A stretch of 53,864 nt of DNA from an uncultured Oscillospiraceae bacterium (GCA_947630645.1 CANRIF010000004.1:1-53864), one strand, 5' to 3'; numbered from the stretch's first letter, positions 42,061 through 51,163 are shown. Translations and numbers: made by a program. Notes: generated from the letters alone by a model not told the origin.

Positions 42061-43557
42061 TTATTCCGCCTTGGCCTCGTCCTTCTCGCCGCCGTCCTCG
42101 TCCTTCTTCGCGGTCTTTTTGGGAGCGCGCTTCTTGGGCGCGGGCTTCTTCTCCTCCGCCGGCTCCGCAGACGCCTCCGCCGGGGCATCCGTCGGGGCCT
42201 CCGCGGCCTTTTCCGTCTTCTTCTTCGCCGGGGCCTTCTTGGCGGCGGGCTTCTTGGCGGGCTTCTTCTCCTCCGCCGGCTCGGTGGCCACGCCGTTGGC
42301 GTAGATGAACTCGGCGGCTTTGCGGGTCTTCAGGTCGCCCTCCACGATCTCTCTGCCAAGGGCGGCCTTCACCTTGTCGATCTCCATGCCGTACTGCTCG
42401 GCCAGCTTGCCGTACTCCTCCTCGACCTCCTCGTCGGTCACAGTAAGAGCCTCGGTCTCGGCGATCTTATCCAGCACCAGATCGGTCTTCACCCGGCGGT
42501 CCGCCGTGGGACGCAGCTGCTCCCGGAACGCCTTCACGTCCTGGCCCAGGTACTTCAGGTACAACTCCAGGTTCAGCCCGTTCATCTGCAGGTTCTGGTC
42601 GTACTCCCGGGTCATGTTGTCCAGCTGCTCCTCCACCATGGCGTCGGGGATCTCGGCGGTCATGTTGTCGCCGGCCTGCTCGATCAGGGCGGAGCGCCAG
42701 GCGCTGTCGGCCTCGGCCTCGGCGGACTTGACCAGCCGCTCCCGGACGGACGCCTTGTACTCGTCCAGGGTGTCGAACTCGCTGACATCCTTGGCGAACT
42801 CGTCGTCCAGGTCGGGCATCTGGTTCTCCTTGACCTCGTTGCACTTGACATGGAACACGGCGGCCTTGCCCGCCAGGGACTTCTCATGGTAATCCTCGGG
42901 GAAGGTGACGTTCACGTCCTTCTCCTCGCCGGCGCTCATGCCCACCACCTGGTCCTCGAACCCGGGGATGAACATACCAGAACCCAGGACCAGGTTGTGG
43001 CCCTCGGCCTTGCCGCCGTCGAATGGCACGCCGTCCACGGTGCCCGCATAGTCGATGACCGCGGTGTCCTCCAGCTTGGCCGGGCGTTCCACGGTGACGA
43101 TGCGGCTGTTGCGCTTGCGGATCTTCTCCAGCTCCGCGTCCACCTGCTCGTCGGTGACCTCGGCCTTGGCCTTGGGAGCCTCCAGGCCCTTGTACTGGCC
43201 CAGGGTGACCTCCGGCCACACGGCGGTGACGAAGGAGAGCGTCAACTCCTTGGCGTCGGACACGTCCACGCCCTTGACGGCGGGGTTGCCCACGGTACGC
43301 AGCTTCTCCTGCTCCGCGGCGAAGCGGAACGCCTCGGGCGCCAGCGCGTCGGCCGCGTCGTCATAGAACACGTCCTTGCCGTACATCCCCTCGATGACCA
43401 TCCGGGGCGCCTTGCCCTTGCGGAAGCCCGGCACGAAGATCTTGCCCTTGTTCTTCAGGTAAGCGCCGTTCACGGCCTTCTCGAACTCGGCGGCGTCGCA
43501 CAGCACGTCAAAACTCACCGTGCTTTTTTCCTGTTTTTCTACGTTCTTTACGATCAT
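42061..43557 (-). CDS. tig: Trigger factor with Lys/Ala-rich tail
   Basis: A 498-residue ribosome-bound chaperone: N-terminal ribosome-binding domain with the signature GFRKGKAPR, FKBP-type prolyl isomerase domain (VIDYAGTVDGVPFDGGKAEGHNLVLGSG), and helical C-terminal domain. The ATG at 43557 is preferred, since AAGGAG lies 9 bases upstream; the earlier TTG includes that site. Residues from about 430 on form a Lys/Ala/Glu/Pro-rich extension resembling histone H1 tails, absent from most trigger factors. First gene of the tig-clpP-clpX-lon run. Confidence 0.96.
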   Translation of the reverse strand: MIVKNVEKQEKSTVSFDVLCDAAEFEKAVNGAYLKNKGKIFVPGFRKGKAPRMVIEGMYGKDVFYDDAADALAPEAFRFAAEQEKLRTVGNPAVKGVDVSDAKELTLSFVTAVWPEVTLGQYKGLEAPKAKAEVTDEQVDAELEKIRKRNSRIVTVERPAKLEDTAVIDYAGTVDGVPFDGGKAEGHNLVLGSGMFIPGFEDQVVGMSAGEEKDVNVTFPEDYHEKSLAGKAAVFHVKCNEVKENQMPDLDDEFAKDVSEFDTLDEYKASVRERLVKSAEAEADSAWRSALIEQAGDNMTAEIPDAMVEEQLDNMTREYDQNLQMNGLNLELYLKYLGQDVKAFREQLRPTADRRVKTDLVLDKIAETEALTVTDEEVEEEYGKLAEQYGMEIDKVKAALGREIVEGDLKTRKAAEFIYANGVATEPAEEKKPAKKPAAKKAPAKKKTEKAAEAPTDAPAEASAEPAEEKKPAPKKRAPKKTAKKDEDGGEKDEAKAE

Positions 43558-43629
43558 GGGTTGCTTCTCCTTCAAAATATTACGCGGGAAATATTGTTAA
43601 TAAAATATCGCAAAATGACACAGTATCAT

Positions 43630-43658
43630 ATTTTACCAAATTTCAGACGATCTTGCAA
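43630..43658 (-). promoter_or_regulatory. Sigma-A promoter of the tig-clpP-clpX-lon run
   Basis: On the minus strand TTGCAA (43653-43658) and TAAAAT (43630-43635) are 17 bases apart. The -35 box lies inside the last codons of the metallophosphoesterase gene. The leader is AT-rich; no CtsR or CIRCE site was recognised. Confidence 0.7.
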
Positions 43659-44332
43659 GGTCTAAAATCGATCCTGTCGGCAGAAACGCAAATATGGCGG
43701 GTATTCTCCCAAAAACCGTCAAAGGCCAGCCGCAGGCTGTCCGCGTGCAGATGCCCGCTGCAACACGCCCTCACCTCATATCGCCGCAGCAGTTCCAGGA
43801 TGGGCTGGCAGGCATAGGCGCCGTATTTGGGCGGGTAGTGGAGAAAGACATACTTCTCCCGGTCCCCCGCCGCCTTCAGCGACGCCTCCAGCCGCAGGAT
43901 CTCCCGGTCGATCAGCTTCTTGTCATGCTCCGTGCCGCGGCTGTCCTCGTAAAACCAGCCCTTCGTGCCGCACACGGCGGCATTTTCGCCGTAGGGGTAG
44001 AAGTTATTGTGGAGGATGGACACGGTGGAGATGGAATTTTTTTCAAAAAAAGCGTTCATCTTCGCCCCGGAGGTCCACCAATAGTCGTGGTTTCCCTTGA
44101 GAACGATCTTCCGGCCGGGCAGCGCGTCGATGAAGCGGAAGTCCTCCAGCGCGCCGTCCAGGTCCATGGCCCAGCTGGTGTCCCCGCACAGCACGCACAC
44201 GTCCTCGTCCGTCAGCGCGGAAAAGCCGTCCCGCAGCTTCTGCACATGGTCCTTCCACTTGGGCCCGAAAACGTCCATGGGCTTGTCCGTCCCCAGGGCG
44301 AGATGCAGATCGCCTATGGCAAAAAGAGACAT
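43643..44332 (-). CDS. Calcineurin-like metallophosphoesterase
   Basis: A 229-residue two-metal phosphoesterase with all family motifs: AIGDLHL, LCGDTSWAMD, LKGNHDYWW, a histidine in FLHYPPKYG, and CSGHLHADS. The exact substrate is unknown. Its start is preceded by AAAGGTG. It is divergent from the DUF1540 gene with a 50-base gap. Confidence 0.9.
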   Translation of the reverse strand: MSLFAIGDLHLALGTDKPMDVFGPKWKDHVQKLRDGFSALTDEDVCVLCGDTSWAMDLDGALEDFRFIDALPGRKIVLKGNHDYWWTSGAKMNAFFEKNSISTVSILHNNFYPYGENAAVCGTKGWFYEDSRGTEHDKKLIDREILRLEASLKAAGDREKYVFLHYPPKYGAYACQPILELLRRYEVRACCSGHLHADSLRLAFDGFWENTRHICVSADRIDFRPCKIV

Positions 44333-44382
44333 CGAATAAACACCTTTCGGCCCGCAGATACTATCCGCGAGGTGAGATAGAG

Positions 44383-44577
44383 ATGGACGAGAAGAAGAAC
44401 TGCGGCGGCCGGGACTGCATCAGCGGCGTCTGCTGCACTGTGACCAACTGCAAGCATCACACGCTCAGCGACCAGTGTACCGCGACGCACATCAACGTCA
44501 AGAGCGAGGAGGCCACCAAGAAGGCGGATACCTTCTGCGGTACCTTCGCGCCTGTGGACACCTGGCAGTATGTGTAA
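44383..44577 (+). CDS. DUF1540 small cysteine-rich protein
   Basis: A 64-residue protein with seven Cys in the DUF1540 pattern: CCTVTNCKHHTLSDQCTATHINV, then AxxADTFCGTFAP. The spacing suggests metal binding or disulfides. Members are common in spore-forming Firmicutes and have no assigned function. GAGGTGAGA lies before the ATG. Confidence 0.88.
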   Translation: MDEKKNCGGRDCISGVCCTVTNCKHHTLSDQCTATHINVKSEEATKKADTFCGTFAPVDTWQYV

Positions 44578-44584
44578 CCTCAGG

Positions 44585-44602
44585 GGCGGTCATCAGACCG
44601 CC
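44585..44602 (+). terminator. Weak terminator after the DUF1540 gene
   Basis: GGCGGTC and GACCGCC form a 7-bp stem around ATCA, 8 bases after the stop codon. The following TCTACATATTT is only partly T-rich. Confidence 0.5.
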
Positions 44603-44621
44603 TCTACATATTTGGCCCCCT

Positions 44622-44735
44622 TGTGTCGTCGGAGTACGCGCAGCCGGGTCTCCCCATGCCGCAAGCGGCATGGCTCGAACGGCCCGCGGCTCCTCCTCTC
44701 CCCAAAAGGCAAGCGTGCCTTTTGGGGACCCCGGG
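44622..44735 (-). repeat. Structured intergenic element, copy 2
   Basis: Read on the minus strand it has the layout of the element at 21131-21243: GGGGTCCCC, a 12-bp hairpin (44700-44711 with 44716-44727), GAGAGGAGG, GCGG, a second hairpin capped by CGCTTGCG (44654-44673) and CCGACGACA. Both stems differ from copy 1 yet are fully paired. Function unknown. Confidence 0.6.
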
Positions 44736-44739
44736 GGCT

Positions 44740-44760
44740 GTCAGCGCCATTGGCGCTGAC
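44740..44760. repeat. Perfect 10-bp hairpin next to the structured element
   Basis: GTCAGCGCCA and its complement flank a single T. It has no counterpart beside copy 1. With the element and the following GC hairpin it makes this 280-bp intergenic region almost entirely self-complementary. Confidence 0.5.
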
Positions 44761-44814
44761 TGGGGGATTGTTCTCCCGGGTACGACAACCCCTCCGCCTC
44801 GCTGCCGCTCGGCA

Positions 44815-44840
44815 CCTCCCCTTGCACAGGGGAGGCTTTT
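44815..44840 (+). terminator. Hairpin of the CCTCCCC...GGGGAGG type followed by CTTTT
   Basis: CCTCCCCT and AGGGGAGG form an 8-bp stem followed by CTTTTCG. It can stop plus-strand transcription before the convergent thrC. It resembles repeats I recall from intergenic regions of Oscillospirales, which needs a genome check. Confidence 0.55.
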
Positions 44841-44857
44841 CGCTGTGTCAGGCCCCG

Positions 44858-46339
44858 TTAAGAGAGAAACGCGGACACGGCCTTTTCCATATCGGCCACG
44901 GCCACCCACTCGGTGAACCGGACCTGCTTCTTCCCCAGGCCGGCCAGGGGCGCCGGCGCGCCGATCCCGGTGAGGGCCGCCAGCTCGTCCACCAGGGCCG
45001 GGCCCGTCTCGTCGGTGACCACGCCCAGGGCCGACAGCACCGCCCCGCCGAACTTGAAGGGGCTGGCGGTGGACAGCACCACGCAGGGCCGGCGCACGCC
45101 CTCCCGCGCCCGCAGGTCATCCAGCACCCGGCTGGCCACGGCGGTGTGGGTATCCATGAGATACCCCTGCTCCTGCCAGAGCCGGCCGATCTCCTCCCGG
45201 CAGGCCCGGTCAGAACACCAGCCGCCGGTGAATTCCGCCTGCACCGCCCGGCGCAGGTCCTCCCCCACGTCGTAGCGGCCGGAGGAGGTGAGCGCCCGCA
45301 TATACCCGCGCACCCGCGCCCCGTCCCCGGTGAGGCAGAAGAGCAGCCGCTCCAGGTTGGAGGACACCAGGATGTCCATGGAGGGCGAACTGGTCAGATG
45401 GAAGGGGCGGTTTTTGTCGTACACGCCCTCGGCGATAAAATCGGCCAGCACGTTGTTCTCATTGGACGCGCATATGAGCCGCCCCACGGGCAGGCCCATG
45501 CGCTTGGCGTACCACCCGGCCAGGATGTCGCCGAAATTCCCGGTGGGCACGCAGAAGTCCACGCTCTCCCCCATCTGCACCAGGCCGGCGTTGACCCAGT
45601 CGCAATAGGCGGAAAAGTAGTAGGCGATCTGGGGCGCGAGACGGCCCCAGTTGATAGAGTTGGCGCTGCTCAAAAAGTACCCGCGCCCGTCCAGCACCTT
45701 CTCAAAGTCCCGGTCGGCAAAGATCCGCTTCACCCCGGTCTGGGCGTCGTCGAAATTGCCATCCACGGCCGTCACGTTGACGTTGGCCCCCTCCTGGGTG
45801 GCCATTTGCAGCTTCTGCACCTGGCTGACCCCGTCCCGGGGGTAGAACACCATGATCCGCGTACCGGGCACGTCCCGGAACCCCTCCAGGGCAGCCTTGC
45901 CCGTGTCGCCGCTGGTGGCCACCAGGATGCTGACGGTGCGCTCCTCCCCGTTTTTCCGCAGGCTGGCGGTGAGCAGCCGGGGCATGATCTGCAGCGCCAT
46001 ATCCTTGAACGCGCAGGTAGGCCCGTGCCACAGTTCCAGCACGGCGGTGTCGTCGTCCAGGATGTGCAGGGGCGCCACGGCGGGGCTGTCGAAATTGGCG
46101 GCATAGCTGGCCGCCGTGATGCCGTCCAGCTCCTCCTCGGAGAATTCGTCCAGATACAGGCCCAGCACCGCCGCCGCTCTATGCCGGTAGTCCATACCGC
46201 ACAGGGCGCGGATGAACGCCACGTCCACGGCGGGGATGCTCTCCGGCACATACAGCCCTCCGTCGGGCGCGATGCCGTATATGATGGCCTGGGAGCCGGT
46301 GACGGACGGGCTCTGCTGGCGTGTGCTGACGTATCTCAT
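44858..46339 (-). CDS. thrC: Threonine synthase
   Basis: A 493-residue PLP enzyme converting O-phosphohomoserine to threonine. It starts MRYVSTRQQSPSVTGSQAIIYGIAPDGGLYVPE, typical of the long form. The PLP lysine is in GPTCAFKDMALQ, and ATSGDTGKAALEG is the phosphate-binding loop. The ATG at 46339 has AAAGGGG upstream and overlaps the yraN stop by 4 bases. Last gene of the lepB operon. Confidence 0.96.
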   Translation of the reverse strand: MRYVSTRQQSPSVTGSQAIIYGIAPDGGLYVPESIPAVDVAFIRALCGMDYRHRAAAVLGLYLDEFSEEELDGITAASYAANFDSPAVAPLHILDDDTAVLELWHGPTCAFKDMALQIMPRLLTASLRKNGEERTVSILVATSGDTGKAALEGFRDVPGTRIMVFYPRDGVSQVQKLQMATQEGANVNVTAVDGNFDDAQTGVKRIFADRDFEKVLDGRGYFLSSANSINWGRLAPQIAYYFSAYCDWVNAGLVQMGESVDFCVPTGNFGDILAGWYAKRMGLPVGRLICASNENNVLADFIAEGVYDKNRPFHLTSSPSMDILVSSNLERLLFCLTGDGARVRGYMRALTSSGRYDVGEDLRRAVQAEFTGGWCSDRACREEIGRLWQEQGYLMDTHTAVASRVLDDLRAREGVRRPCVVLSTASPFKFGGAVLSALGVVTDETGPALVDELAALTGIGAPAPLAGLGKKQVRFTEWVAVADMEKAVSAFLS

Positions 46340-46707
46340 GTCTCGAATGCCCCTTTCAAGTGGTGTATCTCCGGCCGCCTCGTGTCCAGCCCCTCCGGGG
46401 CGTAGACCTCGATCACGTCGAACCGGGGCTGCAGGTCCGTGGGATTCTGCTGCAGCCACCGCTCCGCCGCGGCGATGACGCGCCGCTGCTTGGCGGGCGT
46501 GACGAACTCCGCCGCCGCGCCATGGCCGTCGTCCCGGCGCAACTTGACCTCCGCGAACACCACATACCGCCCGCTGCGGGCGATGATGTCGATCTCCCCG
46601 AACCGGCAGGAATAATTGCGGCCCAATATGCGGTAACCCCGGCGCCTCAAATAGCGGCAGGCCGCGTCCTCTCCGAAGGCGCCCAGCAGCTTCTTATCGC
46701 TTGGCAT
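46336..46707 (-). CDS. YraN/UPF0102-family nuclease-fold protein
   Basis: A 123-residue protein of the UPF0102 family with a restriction-endonuclease-like fold: GEDAACRYLRRRGYRILGRNY, FGEIDIIA and VVFAEVK, which supply the Asp/Glu-x-Lys set. The role is unproven; DNA processing is inferred. It overlaps rnhB by 14 bases, the common rnhB-yraN order. Confidence 0.9.
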   Translation of the reverse strand: MPSDKKLLGAFGEDAACRYLRRRGYRILGRNYSCRFGEIDIIARSGRYVVFAEVKLRRDDGHGAAAEFVTPAKQRRVIAAAERWLQQNPTDLQPRFDVIEVYAPEGLDTRRPEIHHLKGAFET

Positions 46708-47308
46708 AGAACTTCTTTAAAAACGACGGCCGGTGTACCGGGCTGGGGCCGTACTTTTCCAGGGCCGCGTAGTGTTCCTTCGTGCCGTAACCCTTATGCC
46801 TGTCAAAGCCGTACTGGGGGTACTGCTCCGCCAGCGTCAGCATAAGCCGGTCCCGGGTCACCTTGGCCAGCACCGATGCCGCCGCGATGGCGGCCACCTT
46901 CCCGTCGCCCCCCACAACGCTGCGGGCAGGCAGGGAGATGCCCTTCACCGTGTTGCCGTCGATGAGCGCCAGTTCCGGCGCAGGGGAAAGCTGCCCGATG
47001 GCCCGGTCCATGGCCAGCAGCGCCGCGGCCAGGATGTTCATCTTTTCGATCTCCTCCACGCTGGCGAAGGCGATGCCGTAGGCGACGGCCCGCTCCTGGA
47101 TCAGGGGGAACAGCGCCTCCCGCTTTTTCTCCGTGAGTTTTTTGGAGTCGTTTAGCCCCGGCAGGTCCACGCCCTCGGGCAAGATCACCGCCGCGGCGCA
47201 CACCGGCCCCGCCAGCGGCCCGCGGCCGGCCTCGTCCGCACCGCACACCAGCGCGTATCCCTCCCGGTGGAGGGCGCGCTCATATTCCCACAGGTCAGGG
47301 CCGTTCAA
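46694..47308 (-). CDS. rnhB: Ribonuclease HII
   Basis: A 204-residue enzyme cutting RNA in RNA-DNA hybrids and single ribonucleotides in DNA. Active-site motifs: VCGADEAGRGPLAGPV at the N-terminus, LIDGN, and the distal HKGYGTKEHYAAL. It overlaps both rbgA and yraN by 14 bases, so these genes are translationally coupled. Confidence 0.96.
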   Translation of the reverse strand: MNGPDLWEYERALHREGYALVCGADEAGRGPLAGPVCAAAVILPEGVDLPGLNDSKKLTEKKREALFPLIQERAVAYGIAFASVEEIEKMNILAAALLAMDRAIGQLSPAPELALIDGNTVKGISLPARSVVGGDGKVAAIAAASVLAKVTRDRLMLTLAEQYPQYGFDRHKGYGTKEHYAALEKYGPSPVHRPSFLKKFYAKR

Positions 47309-48113
47309 GACTGATCCTCCCCAGCTTTCCGCCCCGGAACTCGTCCAGCAGCACCGCCGCCATCCGCTCGGTATCCACCGCGCCGCCCGCCATAAGAAAG
47401 CCCCGCTTCCTCGCGCAGGCCTCCAGCAGCTCCCAGCCCTGGGCGTCGGGGGAAAGTTCGATCTTATACCGCTCCGTCAGGGCCTTGGGATAGGCCGCCC
47501 GGAGCGTCACCAGCAGCTTCGCCGCCAGGTCGGCGGTGTCCAGCACGTCGTCCTTCACCGCGCCGGTATAGGCCAGCCGCTCCCCCACCGTGGGGTCGTC
47601 GAATTTGGGCCAGAGGATGCCGGGGGTGTCCAGCAGTTCAAGCTGGCTGTCCACGGCGATCCACTGTTTGCCCCGGGTGACGCCTGGCCGGTCGGACACG
47701 GCGGCAGTCTTTCGCCCGCAGACCTTGTTGATGAAGGTGGACTTTCCCACGTTTGGCACGCCCACCACCATGGCGCGCATGGGGCCGGGCTTAGGCCGCA
47801 GCGCCCGCAGCGCCCGGGGCAGTTCCTTCACGCCCCGGCCGGACAGCGCGTCGCACTCCAGAAAGGCCACGCCGTTCTCCTTATAATACCGCCGCCACAT
47901 CGCCGTCACGTTGGGGTCCGCCTGGTCCGCCCGGTTGAAAATGAGCAGCCGGGGCCGGCGTCCCGCCACGATGGCGTCCAGGTCCGGGTTCCGGCTGGAC
48001 CGGGGGATGCGCCCGTCCGCCACCTCGCACACCACGTCCACCAGCTTCAGGCTGTCCTGCATCATCCGCTCGGCCTTTTTCATGTGGCCGGGGAACCACT
48101 GCACGTCAGCCAT
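47295..48113 (-). CDS. rbgA: Ribosome biogenesis GTPase RbgA (YlqF)
   Basis: A 272-residue circularly permuted GTPase needed for late 50S assembly. The permuted order is visible: G4 (FNRADQAD) precedes G1 (VVGVPNVGKSTFINK) and G3 (DTPGILWP). WFPGHMKKAERMM is the family N-terminus. It overlaps lepB by 8 bases. Confidence 0.95.
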   Translation of the reverse strand: MADVQWFPGHMKKAERMMQDSLKLVDVVCEVADGRIPRSSRNPDLDAIVAGRRPRLLIFNRADQADPNVTAMWRRYYKENGVAFLECDALSGRGVKELPRALRALRPKPGPMRAMVVGVPNVGKSTFINKVCGRKTAAVSDRPGVTRGKQWIAVDSQLELLDTPGILWPKFDDPTVGERLAYTGAVKDDVLDTADLAAKLLVTLRAAYPKALTERYKIELSPDAQGWELLEACARKRGFLMAGGAVDTERMAAVLLDEFRGGKLGRISLERP

Positions 48114-48804
48114 CGCTCTGTTTCGGGGCGTAAATGGCGCCGATGCGGTCGAAGGGATAGATGCGGAACACCGCCTTGCCCATGATGTCCCGGGTGTCCA
48201 CGAAGTTGACGCCCGCGTGGCGGCTGTCGTTGGAGTTGTTGCGGTTGTCGCCCATGACGAACACGCACCCCTCCGGCACCGTGACGGTCACGGCGTCGGC
48301 GGTGACGTCCTTTTTGGGGTCGATGCCATAGATCTCATAGTTGGCCGGATCCATGATCTGGGACCGCTGGTAGGTGAGTTCCATGATGTACGGCTCGTCC
48401 AGCACCCGTCCGTCCACCGTCACCGTGCCCTCGGCAAAGTTGAGGGTGACGGTCTGGCCCTCCGTGGCGATGACCCGCTTGACGATGGGCTCCGGCTTGA
48501 AGCTGTCCTTTTGCAGCACCACGATGTCGCCGTACTCATACCCGCCCGCCAGACGGGTGATGATCAGCTTGTCCCCCTGATAGAGCGTCGGCTCCATGGA
48601 GCGGCCCTCCACGTCGATGACCCTGGCCACCAGCACGAACAGCAGCACACACACCACCACGGCCATCACGATGCAGCGGATCCACTCGTAATTCTCCCGC
48701 TGGGGGTCGTAGTCGTCGGCCTCCTGTTCGACCGGCTCGGCCATATCCTCCGCCGGCTCCGCATGGCGCGGCGCCGGATCGATATGCCGTCCCACTCTCC
48801 GCAT
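48106..48804 (-). CDS. lepB: Signal peptidase I
   Basis: A 232-residue membrane protease removing Sec signal peptides. The ATG at 48804 follows GAGGAGGTG. An acidic cytoplasmic tail of about 45 residues leads to one transmembrane helix (IVMAVVVCVLLFVLVARVI), then the catalytic Ser in GRSMEPTLYQGD, Lys in IVKRVIA and the box E GDNRNNSNDSR. First gene of the lepB-rbgA-rnhB-yraN-thrC operon. Confidence 0.95.
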   Translation of the reverse strand: MRRVGRHIDPAPRHAEPAEDMAEPVEQEADDYDPQRENYEWIRCIVMAVVVCVLLFVLVARVIDVEGRSMEPTLYQGDKLIITRLAGGYEYGDIVVLQKDSFKPEPIVKRVIATEGQTVTLNFAEGTVTVDGRVLDEPYIMELTYQRSQIMDPANYEIYGIDPKKDVTADAVTVTVPEGCVFVMGDNRNNSNDSRHAGVNFVDTRDIMGKAVFRIYPFDRIGAIYAPKQSDG

Positions 48805-48873
48805 ATCGGCGCACCTCCTCGTTGTCAGCTTCGCCCGCGCCGCGGGCAGAGAGCCCATAAGGCCCAATAAGTT

Positions 48874-48903
48874 ATTATACTATGATTTCCTCTCTAAACG
48901 CAA
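48874..48903 (-). promoter_or_regulatory. Sigma-A promoter of the lepB operon
   Basis: On the minus strand TTGCGT (48898-48903) and a perfect TATAAT (48874-48879) are 18 bases apart, just beyond the rplS terminator. The leader is about 65 bases. Confidence 0.72.
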
Positions 48904-48904
48904 C

Positions 48905-48931
48905 AAAAAAGAGGCTCACCGCCTCTTTTTT
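48905..48931. terminator. Intrinsic terminator of rplS
   Basis: AAAAAAGAGGC and GCCTCTTTTTT form an 11-bp stem around a 5-base loop. On the minus strand it follows the rplS stop codon closely and is followed by GTTG after its T-run. Confidence 0.93.
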
Positions 48932-48948
48932 GCTGATTTTTGGAGCTG

Positions 48949-49290
48949 TTACAGCTTCTCCCGGATCTTGGCGGCCTTGCCCACGCGGTCGCGCAGGTAG
49001 TACAGCTTGGCGCGGCGGACCTTGCCCCTGCGGACGGTGTCCACGCTCACGATGGTGGGAGAGTGTACCGGGAAGACCTTCTCACAGCCCACGCCGTAGG
49101 AGATACGGCGCACGGTGATGGTCTCGTTGATGCCGCCGTGCTTCTTGGCGATCAGGGTGCCCTCGAACGCCTGGTTGCGCTCGCGGTTGCCCTCCTTGAT
49201 CCGGACGGTGACGCGGACGGTGTCGCCCACGTTCATCTCGGGAAGCTCCGGCTTCATGTACTGCTGGGTCAGCGCATTGATGAGATCCAT
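48949..49290 (-). CDS. rplS: 50S ribosomal protein L19
   Basis: A 113-residue ribosomal protein at the 30S-50S interface. It begins [27 protein letters not shown] and ends with the family signature [23 protein letters not shown]. The ATG at 49290 has AAGGAAGG upstream; the longer frame enters the leader. It is a single-gene unit with its own promoter and terminator. Confidence 0.97.
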   Translation of the reverse strand: MDLINALTQQYMKPELPEMNVGDTVRVTVRIKEGNRERNQAFEGTLIAKKHGGINETITVRRISYGVGCEKVFPVHSPTIVSVDTVRRGKVRRAKLYYLRDRVGKAAKIREKL

Positions 49291-49375
49291 AACGATATCC
49301 TTCCTTGCATAGACGTTCATGCCGGGAATATCGCTCGTCCGGCAGCGGACCGCCTTATTGGGCGCATTACACGCT
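49291..49375 (-). promoter_or_regulatory. rplS leader, possible L19 autoregulatory RNA
   Basis: The leader of about 85 bases contains GTCCG-CTGC-CGGAC and other short pairings and ends in a GCAAGGAAGG ribosome binding site. L19 leaders that bind L19 are known in Firmicutes; assignment here is by position and folding potential only. Confidence 0.4.
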
Positions 49376-49380
49376 CGGGT

Positions 49381-49409
49381 ATCATAGCACAGTTCCCAGA
49401 TATTTGCAA
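49381..49409 (-). promoter_or_regulatory. Sigma-A promoter of rplS
   Basis: On the minus strand TTGCAA (49404-49409) and TATGAT (49381-49386) are exactly 17 bases apart. Confidence 0.78.
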
Positions 49410-49447
49410 GCTTTTTTGCAAAAATTTTCTCCCGGCCACCCCGCTCG

Positions 49448-51163
49448 TCACTGGGCCACGGTATAGAGCGCGTAGAAATAGCCTTTTCGCTCCATCAGTT
49501 CGTCGAAGGTCCCCGTCTCTGTGATCCGCCCATCCTTCAGCACCACGATCCCGTCGAACCGGCCTAAGAGCGGGCCTATCAGCGAGTGGGTGACGACGAT
49601 GCGGGTCACGCCGTCCTGCTTCAAGATATCGCTGGTCACCTGAAAAGCCGTCTCGGCGTCCAGCGCCGCGGTCACCTCGTCGGCCAGCAGGACAGACGAG
49701 TGCTGCAAGAGGCTCCGGGCGATGGAGATGCGCTGCCTCTCCCCGCCGGACAGGTTCCGGCCGTTCTCGCCGCAGAGGCAGCCGGCGCCGTGCTGTTCGA
49801 TGAACGGCGCCAGTCCGGCCAGTTCGATCGCCCGGTCCACCTCCGCCGCCGGGAAGGGGCGGAACATGGTGATATTATCGCGGACGGAGGCGTCGAACAC
49901 GAACACGTTCTGGTCGATCATGGACACCGTCCCATACAGGGACTTTCCGCTGACCCGCCGCAGCTCCGTGCCGTCATAGCATATCGTCCCCTCGTAGTCG
50001 TGGCTGGACGCCAACAGCAGTTTTAAGAGCGTGGACTTGCCGCTGCCGGAAGCCCCCACGACAGCGTAACTCTTTCCAGCCGCGAAATCTATGTCGATGT
50101 CATGCAGCACCTCTCTGCCCGGCTCGTAGCCGAAGCACAGCGCGCGGACGGAGATGCCCTTTTCCAGGGGTCCCAGGACGGCCTCCCCCTCGTCCCGGAC
50201 GTTGGACTCCAGCGCCTGGGCCATTTTATCCACCAGCCCCAGCGCCGCCCGGCGGCCGGCCAGAAGCTCCGGCATCTCCCGCACCGTGGTGATCACCGCC
50301 CCGGTCAGGTCCATAAAGACGAACAGGACCCCCGGCGTGACGCTGCCGCCGCTCTGTGCCAGCCAGGCGCCGAAGAGAAATGTGCCAAGCTGGGCGGCCA
50401 GGCCCGCGATCCCTCCGATCGCGCCTAGGATCACGCTGACCCCTCTCTTCCGGCATTTGGCGTCTTCCACCGCCGCGCTGCTCTTTTCCAGCAGGCCGAC
50501 GGCGGCGCTTTCGGCCTGAAAATTCTTGATGACGCTGAAGCCCCCGAGGATGTCCTTGAGAGATGCGGTAAATTCGCCGTTCTTCTCCGATACAGCTTTC
50601 TCCACTTTCTCCATACGCGCTCCCTCCCGCATGGAGGCGAGGAACGGCAGAGCGCACAGCGCGATGGCGGCGGCAGCCAGGACCGGACTATACAGGAGCA
50701 TCAGCACCACCGCCCCGGCAGCCCAGAGCGCGTTGAATACCAGCTCATACTGTCTTTCCAGGTAACTCGTCTCGATGGATATCAGGTCGTTGGAAAACGC
50801 GGACAGATACGCGCTGGTATCCTCGCTCTGAAAGGACGCGATGCTCTTTCGCATGAGCCTGCCGAACGCATAGCTTTTGAACTGCGTCATCGCCTTTTGC
50901 ATGAAGCGCGGCTGCGCCCAGTACTGGACCGCTTTGAGCGGCACGATCAGCAGGATGATCCCGGCCGCCAGCAGCGCCAGCTGACCGATGGAAAGCGCCC
51001 CTTTCTGGCCGGATACGTTGTCGATGATCTGCTGGATGAGCCATACGACGGCCAGGTTCAGCGCGCTGAACAGCGCGGCGGCCAGCAGCATGGCGAGATA
51101 GGCCCTCCCGTTTCCCTGGAAAAACCGCGAGGTATACGCCCGCCGCCGTGTCTCAATCCTCAC
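49448..51163 (-). CDS. ABC exporter half-transporter (membrane and ATPase fused)
   Basis: A 571-residue protein with an N-terminal six-helix membrane domain (about 1-300) and a C-terminal ATPase: Walker [16 protein letters not shown], signature [16 protein letters not shown], Walker [14 protein letters not shown] and the H-loop VVTHS. This is an MsbA/peptide-exporter-type half transporter that would act as a dimer. The GTG at 51163 is preferred; it overlaps the end of the regulator gene by 11 bases, so the pair is translationally coupled. The substrate is unknown; a peptide or drug is likely. Confidence 0.9.
   Translation of the reverse strand: MRIETRRRAYTSRFFQGNGRAYLAMLLAAALFSALNLAVVWLIQQIIDNVSGQKGALSIGQLALLAAGIILLIVPLKAVQYWAQPRFMQKAMTQFKSYAFGRLMRKSIASFQSEDTSAYLSAFSNDLISIETSYLERQYELVFNALWAAGAVVLMLLYSPVLAAAAIALCALPFLASMREGARMEKVEKAVSEKNGEFTASLKDILGGFSVIKNFQAESAAVGLLEKSSAAVEDAKCRKRGVSVILGAIGGIAGLAAQLGTFLFGAWLAQSGGSVTPGVLFVFMDLTGAVITTVREMPELLAGRRAALGLVDKMAQALESNVRDEGEAVLGPLEKGISVRALCFGYEPGREVLHDIDIDFAAGKSYAVVGASGSGKSTLLKLLLASSHDYEGTICYDGTELRRVSGKSLYGTVSMIDQNVFVFDASVRDNITMFRPFPAAEVDRAIELAGLAPFIEQHGAGCLCGENGRNLSGGERQRISIARSLLQHSSVLLADEVTAALDAETAFQVTSDILKQDGVTRIVVTHSLIGPLLGRFDGIVVLKDGRITETGTFDELMERKGYFYALYTVAQ

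Noticed and set aside
44604-44909. Small frames within the repeat region upstream of thrC
   Set aside because: They are made of hairpin sequence, run into thrC antisense and show no domain.
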